Shown here piece after piece: positions 47,701 to 53,378 of a stretch of DNA of 53,378 bases. Each line of letters begins with the position of its first letter. Position 1 is the stretch's first letter. Under the pieces are notes generated by a model. The model made no database searches and was not told the origin of the DNA. It saw only the letters and a program-made list of their open reading frames with translations. A program made the translations under genes and the position numbers. The stretch comes from Methanobrevibacter boviskoreani JH1 (GTDB lineage Archaea > Methanobacteriota > Methanobacteria > Methanobacteriales > Methanobacteriaceae), in NCBI RefSeq assembly GCF_000320505.1, contig NZ_BAGX02000028.1:1-53378 (forward strand), given 5' to 3'.

Positions 47701-47902
47701 TTTAATTTTTAGGTTTTAAAACTGCTATTTTTTATTTATTTGATTGTTTTTTTGAATATATTTTTTAAAATAAGGATTTTTAATTATTATTATTTATGGG
47801 GTATTTTTAATTTTTAGGTTTTAAAACTGCTATTTTTTATTTATTTGATTGTTTTTTGAATATATTTTTTAAAAAAAAATATTTAATTTGTTATTATTTA
47901 TG
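47701..47902. repeat. About 100-bp tandem duplication
   Basis: Both copies begin TTTTTAATTTTTAGGTTTTA (47701 and 47804), share AAACTGCTATTTTTTATTTA and end near TATTATTTATGG. Copy 2 has one T less in a T run and diverges in the last 30 bp. It follows the 51-aa protein gene and lies before the convergent ATP-grasp gene. Confidence 0.8.
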
Positions 47903-47990
47903 GAATAACTATTTTTTTTAAAAAAAGAATCAATTTTCTAGTTATTGTCTATATGATAAATATATTTTTAAAAAAAAGGAATTTTTTAAT

Positions 47991-49265
47991 TTAATTATCT
48001 ATAGGATAGATATTTGAATTGATCTTATCTTTTAATGATTTAATCTCTTTTAAACCTTTTTTCACATTACCACATTCTTTAATTATTGTAACTAGCGGTT
48101 GATCCTTTTCTATTATTGTATTTTCATGGGATATATCATATAATCCGTCGATATTGAGATTTCCCTGTTTGATTTTAGATTGTGCATATAATATCTCTTT
48201 AATTGCATGGGCATTCGGATTTAATTCTTCTATTAATTCTCCATTACATGCTTTAATATGCTCTTCTAATAGATTTATGGATAACACTTTTTCTACACAT
48301 TCATAGGTACCTTGAAAACGGGGATTAACTTCTATTAGATATATGTCATTATTTAATATGTTTCCCTCATTATTTTCCTCACCGGATAATATCAAATCTA
48401 CTCCATTAGATCCGATTAATTTAGATTCTTTTATAATCTCCTCTGAAAGCATATTCATGTCCTCATTTAGATTCTTTATTCCAATCTCATCATGAGGTAT
48501 ATTGAATCTTGTAAATTGTTGTATGGATTTTATATCCAATGGCATAATATTTCCGCAATATCTATAATCACCTTTAAATCCAATATCATCAAGTGTTAAT
48601 AGTCTTGTATTCATTATTGTCTTTGCATCAGTTGAACTTGCTAGTACTGATGAGCTTATGTTAACTCCACTTATGAATTCCTGAACTAATATCTCGTCCT
48701 GTGACAAAAGAATATTTTCAATACTATTTTTTATTTGATTATCTTTAATGTATGCATCATAATTCAGATGGATTGTATCATATCCACCTGATCCTTTATT
48801 GGGTTTTACAATAAATGATACATCATCATATTCTTTTAAAATTTCACCTAACTCATCAACATCAGATATTAAAAAAGTCATAGGACATAAGAATTTATTG
48901 GAAATTTTATTGTAAAATCTATATTTGTCACTTACATGTTCCGTTGATTTATTTCCGATAATCTTGGATTTGTATTTTTTAAATTCTCCAGTGAAGTCAT
49001 CTCCACTTATACCTGAAGTTAATATTATATTGTCTGCACTATCCAAATAGTCCCTTACATTAATAAGTAATTTCTTGGCACTATAATTTTCCTCAAATAA
49101 TCCACAGGATGTGTCTGCCTCTTCATTTAAAATGTGTTTTTCTAATACGTTTTTTGGAAAATCTATAGTCGTATAATAAGCTGAAGAGTATACGTTGTAT
49201 TTTAGTTTTAAAGCTGAATTTACCTGAGGACGAGTATCAATTCCAAGTATAACTAGATTATCCAT
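47991..49265 (-). CDS. ATP-grasp carboxylate-amine ligase-like protein
   Basis: The 424-aa protein has the ATP-grasp layout: an N-terminal Rossmann-like part (VILGIDTRPQVNSALKL), then FIVKPNKGSGGYDTIHL with the ATP-binding Lys near residue 175, ILVQEFISGVNISSSVLA and the metal-binding IYLIEVNPRFQGTYECVE near residue 340. Such enzymes join a carboxylate to an amine or other nucleophile through an acyl-phosphate. Methanogens use ATP-grasp ligases in cofactor synthesis, for example in methanofuran (MfnD) and F420, but the close family here is not clear. It converges on the ATP synthase region; no operon partner was seen. Confidence 0.78.
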   Translation of the reverse strand: MDNLVILGIDTRPQVNSALKLKYNVYSSAYYTTIDFPKNVLEKHILNEEADTSCGLFEENYSAKKLLINVRDYLDSADNIILTSGISGDDFTGEFKKYKSKIIGNKSTEHVSDKYRFYNKISNKFLCPMTFLISDVDELGEILKEYDDVSFIVKPNKGSGGYDTIHLNYDAYIKDNQIKNSIENILLSQDEILVQEFISGVNISSSVLASSTDAKTIMNTRLLTLDDIGFKGDYRYCGNIMPLDIKSIQQFTRFNIPHDEIGIKNLNEDMNMLSEEIIKESKLIGSNGVDLILSGEENNEGNILNNDIYLIEVNPRFQGTYECVEKVLSINLLEEHIKACNGELIEELNPNAHAIKEILYAQSKIKQGNLNIDGLYDISHENTIIEKDQPLVTIIKECGNVKKGLKEIKSLKDKINSNIYPIDN

Positions 49266-49399
49266 TTAAAACATTTCCTTATAATTTAATCTAAAGATCA
49301 TTAATTTTATTATATAGTTATTTTGTTTTAAATAGTATATATTTTAATTATTTAAAAATATTAAAGTTGGAAAATAAGTAATTAAAATTAAAGATTTAA

Positions 49400-49857
49400 T
49401 TGAAAAAAAAGATTAAATTAAATATTGAATTAAATCTCTCTAATGAAGAATTTATTATAGATGTATTAATTTTTATAAATCATGGGCCTGGGAATATATC
49501 TAAAACTTTTAAGGAATTATGGCATCCACTAATGTATAATTAATTTTGAATAGTAAAATATTTCAATGCTGTTTGTAAGTATGTGATAAAGAATATGTGA
49601 AAACTCACAGCAGGCAAATGTATTATTATGTTAAGTTTCGTGCTAATGCTTTGAAAGAACAGAAAGCAAAGTATTAAATGTCTAGATGTATCTTTGCAGA
49701 TGAGTAATAAATTGTTATTTTCCCAAAAAGAGAGATGTAGTAATATTACTAATGGTGGTTTATTGGAACATAAATTTGATGGTTTTAAAAAGGAGTATAA
49801 AGCCATTCAAAAAAAGAGGCTGAAATTTAAAATAATAATATTTTTTTTATAAAATTT
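49400..49857 (+). pseudogene. Degraded coding remnant, three broken frames
   Basis: The 49266-50001 spacer is less pure A/T than the others and reads as protein-like only in pieces. Fragment A (49400-49543) contains NEEFIIDVLIFINHGPGN. Fragment B (49579-49677) contains MYYYVKFRANALKEQKAKY. Fragment C, in another frame to about 49857, contains GGLLEHKFDGFKKEYKAI. Stops and frame changes separate them. A decayed transposase or phage-type gene is possible, but I cannot name the family. It lies just upstream of a restriction-modification gene, a usual spot for mobile DNA. An 88-codon minus-strand frame across it is rejected. Confidence 0.3.
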
Positions 49858-50001
49858 TTTATGGTTTTTTAGAGAATATTTAGTAGAAAAAATAAGAAAA
49901 TATTAAAATACTTTTTTTACTTTTTTATAAATTAAATAAAGATTAATATAAAAAAATTCAAAATATATTATGTTTATTTTTTTTTATATGGGGTAGTTTA
50001 A

Positions 50002-53000
50002 ATGGTTCAAAACAATATTTTCAATGAAAAGAAAATGGAAGATTTTATTGAATATTATGATGATAAACTTGTTGTAAATTCTCCTGAAGATCATCCTATT
50101 GAGGATTGGATTAAAAAATTAGATGGTGATGAATTAGAAAATGAGAAAGGGAATTATATTAATTTTTTTACTATTATCCTTGAAAGATTGCTTGGTTATG
50201 AATTAGAAGATATTGGTTATGAGGAAGATATTAATGAGGAAGGAAGACCGGTTGAATTTACATTTAAAAAAGGTGATAAAGATTATGTTGTTGTGGAACT
50301 TAAGGGAACTAAAACAAAAGATTTAAACAAAAGATATAATCGTGCACAATCAGCTATTGATCAAGTTACTAATTATGCTTCTGGGAAAGAAGAAACAAAA
50401 TGGGCATTTGTATCAAATTATAATGAGTTTAGAATTTTTAAACCATCTTATAGAAAAAAGTACATTTCATTTAAATTTAAAGAATTAACAGATGAAAATG
50501 TTTTGAAAAAATTTTTACTTATATTCAGTAAATTTTCATTAATTGAAAAGGATATTCCTCAGACATTGTTGAATCAAAGTATAATTATGGAAAGAAATTT
50601 AGAAGATCAGTTTTATCAATTATTTAGTGAAACAAGATTAATGCTTATTAAAGAATTAGAATATGAAATGGATTTTGATAAAAATAAAGCAATTTATTAT
50701 GCTCAATTAATTTTAAATAGGTATATTTTTATTTGCTTTGCTGAAGATTTAAAACTTGTGCGTTCTGAAACTACAACAAATACATTAATTACTCCTATTA
50801 AACAAGATAATATTTTTGATTCAATATTATGGGAAAGATTAAATGAACTATTTAAATTTGTATATAAAGGAAACCCTAATAAAAAAATAAAAGAATTTAA
50901 TTGCAGTTTATTTGAGGAAAATCTTGAAAATCTTAGAATTAGGGACACTGTAGAAAATCCTGTTGAATTTTTTAAAGATTGTTATCAAAATTGGAATTTT
51001 GATGGTAATGATAGATATGAAAGTATAGGGGGAATTTTGGGAGATTATAAAGATAAATTAAATCCTATTTTTAAAAATTTATTAATTATATCCTCTTTTG
51101 ATTTTGGTTCTGAATTGGATGTGAATATACTTGGGCATATTTTTGAAAATAGTATTGGGGATATTGAAGATCTTAAAAACCAATCTAATTCTAGAAGAAA
51201 GAAAGATGGGATTTTTTATACTCCTAGTGAGATTACAGATTATATCTGTAGAAATACAATTATACCTTATCTTAGCCTATCGGGGGAAGTAAATACTATC
51301 AATGATTTAATTGAAGAGTATGAAGTGCACAATAAATTAGAAGAATTAGATAATAAGTTAAAAAATATTAAAATTATTGATCCTGCATGTGGTTCTGGGG
51401 CATTTCTGAATAAAGCGGTAGATATTTTATTAGACATACATAAGACGTTGTTTGATTCATTGTATTATAATGATAGTACTTTAATTCCATTTTTTGATAG
51501 TTTAAATAGTAGAAAACAAATTATGACTAATAACATATATGGTGTTGATGTCAATGAGGAATCTGTACAAATAACTAAACTTTCTTTGTTCCTTAAATTA
51601 GCAACATCATCAAATATTGAATCAGGTTTTGAATTACCTGACCTTGATAAAAATATTAAATGTGGAGATTCATTGGTTAATGATAAAAATGTTGTAGGTA
51701 ATAAAGCGTTTAATTGGAAAGAAGAATTTAAAGAAGTGTTTAATAGTGGGGGTTTTGATATAATTGTAGGTAATCCTCCTTATGTTGATATTAAAAATAT
51801 GGATGATAAAGTATCAAAATACCTATTTGAAGAGTACGATACCTCTGTGAATAGAATTAATTTATATTCTTTATTTATTGAAAAATCTACTAATATAATT
51901 AAAGATTCCGGATATTTCGGTTTTATTATTCCAAATTCTATTTTGTTCAATTCTAGTTATGAGAAAATTAGAATTAGGTTACTTGAAGATACTTCTATAA
52001 CTCAGATATTAAAACTTACAGATGATATTTTTGAAGATGCAGAAGTTGAAACAATTATTTTAATTTTTAAAAATAAAATAAATAAAGAAAATAAAACTAT
52101 GATTAAAATCTATGAGAATAAAAATTACTTTAACTCTTTTACTAGAAATCAGCAAATTTGGTTAAATGATTCTAAGCATATTATTCAAATTTATTCAAAT
52201 GATGATTCAGTTAAATTAATAAAAAAAATAGAACAAAATCATTTTAAACTTGAAGATTTATGTGATTTTAGTTTAGGATTGACTCCTTATGATAAATATA
52301 AAGGAATGTCCGCTGAGGATATTAAGAATAAAGTTTTTCATTCAAATGAAAAATTAACTGATGATTATAAAGAATTATTAGGTGGATCTGATGTTACACG
52401 ATATAATGTGGCATGGCATGATGGACAATATATTAAATATGGTCCATGGCTTGCGGCTCCAAGAGAAGAGAAATTCTTTAAAAAACCTAGAATACTTGTA
52501 AGACAAATTATTTCTAAAGAAGGGGAAATAATCGCAGGATATACAGATAAAGAATATTATAATGCGCAAGTTATTTTTAATATTATATTAAAAGATGAAA
52601 GTAATGATATTAATTTAAAATATATATTGGGGATATTTAACTCTAAACTAATGAATTTTTATCATAGGGAAAAATTTTTAGATCAGAAAAAGACAAAGTT
52701 TCCTAAAATTTTAATTGAAAATACTAAAATTTTTCCAATTGCATTTAAAAAGGATAGTCAAAAAGAATTAACTAACTTAGTGGAAGAAATAATACATTAT
52801 TCTTCAAAGTTAGAAGAAGAATCATATAACTTTAAATATTGGTTAAATTATGAATTTGGTATTGGTAAAATAAGTGCAAGGAATAAATTGTTTAATTTCT
52901 GGAAACTTAATGAAAAAGATTTTTTAATAGCATTTAAAAGAAAATCAAAAAATATAAATAGTAAACAGTTATCTAATTTGAAAAACGAGTTTTTTAAATC

Positions 53001-53133
53001 CCAAAATAAATGTTTAGAATATAATAATAATATAATAAGTATTAGTAAAAGCATAGATAATTTAGTATATTCTTTATATGATTTAACTCATGAAGAGATT
53101 GAAACAATAGAAAACAGTCTAAAAATAAATTAG
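50002..53133 (+). CDS. Single-chain Type IIG-like restriction-modification enzyme
   Basis: The 1043-aa protein combines nuclease and DNA adenine methyltransferase. Residues 40-170 hold a candidate PD-(D/E)xK nuclease with Glu99 and Lys101 in VVVELKGTKT. A helical region follows, then methyltransferase motif I DPACGSGAFLNKAV (Asp460 onward) and motif IV IIVGNPPYVDI (Asn591-Tyr594), the N6-adenine signature. The C-terminal third (from about residue 740, LCDFSLGLTPYDKYKG) should be the target-recognition domain. No separate specificity, methylase or BREX/DISARM partners are in the window. GGGGTAGTTTAA precedes the ATG weakly. The frame looks intact and active. Confidence 0.88.
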   Translation: MVQNNIFNEKKMEDFIEYYDDKLVVNSPEDHPIEDWIKKLDGDELENEKGNYINFFTIILERLLGYELEDIGYEEDINEEGRPVEFTFKKGDKDYVVVELKGTKTKDLNKRYNRAQSAIDQVTNYASGKEETKWAFVSNYNEFRIFKPSYRKKYISFKFKELTDENVLKKFLLIFSKFSLIEKDIPQTLLNQSIIMERNLEDQFYQLFSETRLMLIKELEYEMDFDKNKAIYYAQLILNRYIFICFAEDLKLVRSETTTNTLITPIKQDNIFDSILWERLNELFKFVYKGNPNKKIKEFNCSLFEENLENLRIRDTVENPVEFFKDCYQNWNFDGNDRYESIGGILGDYKDKLNPIFKNLLIISSFDFGSELDVNILGHIFENSIGDIEDLKNQSNSRRKKDGIFYTPSEITDYICRNTIIPYLSLSGEVNTINDLIEEYEVHNKLEELDNKLKNIKIIDPACGSGAFLNKAVDILLDIHKTLFDSLYYNDSTLIPFFDSLNSRKQIMTNNIYGVDVNEESVQITKLSLFLKLATSSNIESGFELPDLDKNIKCGDSLVNDKNVVGNKAFNWKEEFKEVFNSGGFDIIVGNPPYVDIKNMDDKVSKYLFEEYDTSVNRINLYSLFIEKSTNIIKDSGYFGFIIPNSILFNSSYEKIRIRLLEDTSITQILKLTDDIFEDAEVETIILIFKNKINKENKTMIKIYENKNYFNSFTRNQQIWLNDSKHIIQIYSNDDSVKLIKKIEQNHFKLEDLCDFSLGLTPYDKYKGMSAEDIKNKVFHSNEKLTDDYKELLGGSDVTRYNVAWHDGQYIKYGPWLAAPREEKFFKKPRILVRQIISKEGEIIAGYTDKEYYNAQVIFNIILKDESNDINLKYILGIFNSKLMNFYHREKFLDQKKTKFPKILIENTKIFPIAFKKDSQKELTNLVEEIIHYSSKLEEESYNFKYWLNYEFGIGKISARNKLFNFWKLNEKDFLIAFKRKSKNINSKQLSNLKNEFFKSQNKCLEYNNNIISISKSIDNLVYSLYDLTHEEIETIENSLKIN

Positions 53134-53378
53134 TTTTTTTTCTATTTTTCATGGTATATACTGGAAATGAAAAAATTAAGATGTGAGTTGAAAAAAGAGG
53201 TGTACTTTTTTTATTAATCTATTTTTTTTAGTTTAAGTAACCTTTCTCCAAGTATACTACTTTTCTTTTAATTAAATCTTTTTTTTAACATCTTTAAAAA
53301 AGTATATAATATGTTAAGAAAATAAATAAAAATTGCAGAAAAAAAGGGAATACATATAAAAAAGAATAGTTCCGAGCG
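53134..53378. other. Right-end spacer, no gene seen
   Basis: T-rich terminator-like runs follow the restriction-modification gene. A loose inverted repeat (AAAAAGAGGTGTACTT near 53196 with AAGTATACTACTTTTCTTTT near 53251) may be a terminator or regulatory palindrome. The window ends without another RBS-supported frame. Confidence 0.35.

Noticed and set aside
49540-49806. 88-codon minus-strand frame in the 49.5 kb spacer
   Set aside because: Antisense of protein-like fragments, lacks an RBS, and the plus-strand pieces look more like former coding sequence.
50002-53133. BREX PglX or Type I HsdM
   Set aside because: A nuclease-like N-terminus and an in-chain recognition domain are present, and no BrxC/PglZ or HsdS/HsdR genes are nearby within the window.

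Overview
The window is archaeal and very AT-rich. It most likely comes from a gut- or rumen-type member of the Methanobacteriales, probably Methanobrevibacter or a close relative. Evidence: a complete A-type (A1A0) ATP synthase operon in the order H-I-K-E-C-F-A-B-D; archaeal information-processing genes (TiaS, Thg1, an archaeal HTH regulator); a YcaO/TfuA pair of the kind that thioamidates McrA in methanogens; and GGTGAT/GGAGG-like ribosome binding sites with long T-rich spacers. Genus and species are inference.

Layout. 0-6 kb: an unknown 394-aa protein, a repeat/zinc-ribbon protein, an amidohydrolase, a UspA protein, a four-CBS protein and an unknown 173-aa protein. 6-10.4 kb (minus strand): a LarE-like PP-loop sulfurtransferase, TfuA, YcaO and an M50 membrane protease. 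10.8-17.7 kb: an M24 peptidase, a T2SS-F/TadC-like membrane protein with a small membrane protein, an aldehyde dehydrogenase, an MFS exporter and a tRNA-binding-domain protein. 18-28 kb: a PRC-barrel protein, aspartate dehydrogenase with Thg1, a JAMM protein, SerA, a UPF0145 protein, an unrecognised barrel-like protein, an HTH regulator and TiaS. 28.6-36.7 kb: a putative catabolic island (DUF3100-like permease, amidohydrolase, then MmgE/PrpD, U32-like, fumarase-alpha-like, citryl-CoA lyase-like and nitroreductase genes). 36.9-47.7 kb: small membrane proteins and the ATP synthase operon. 48-53.4 kb: an ATP-grasp ligase, a degraded coding remnant and a 1043-aa single-chain restriction-modification enzyme.

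How the genes work together. The ATP synthase rotor subunit keeps the residues expected for Na+ coupling. YcaO and TfuA probably install the McrA thioglycine, and the nearby LarE-like protein is a candidate sulfur supplier. The 28.6-36.7 kb island looks like uptake, amide hydrolysis and C-C lyase chemistry on a carboxylic acid, and is the best candidate for an undescribed pathway.

Two patterns run across the window. Three genes appear to need ATT or ATA start codons, each behind a plausible Shine-Dalgarno sequence. Several intergenic spacers carry tandem duplications with periods of about 47-103 bp.
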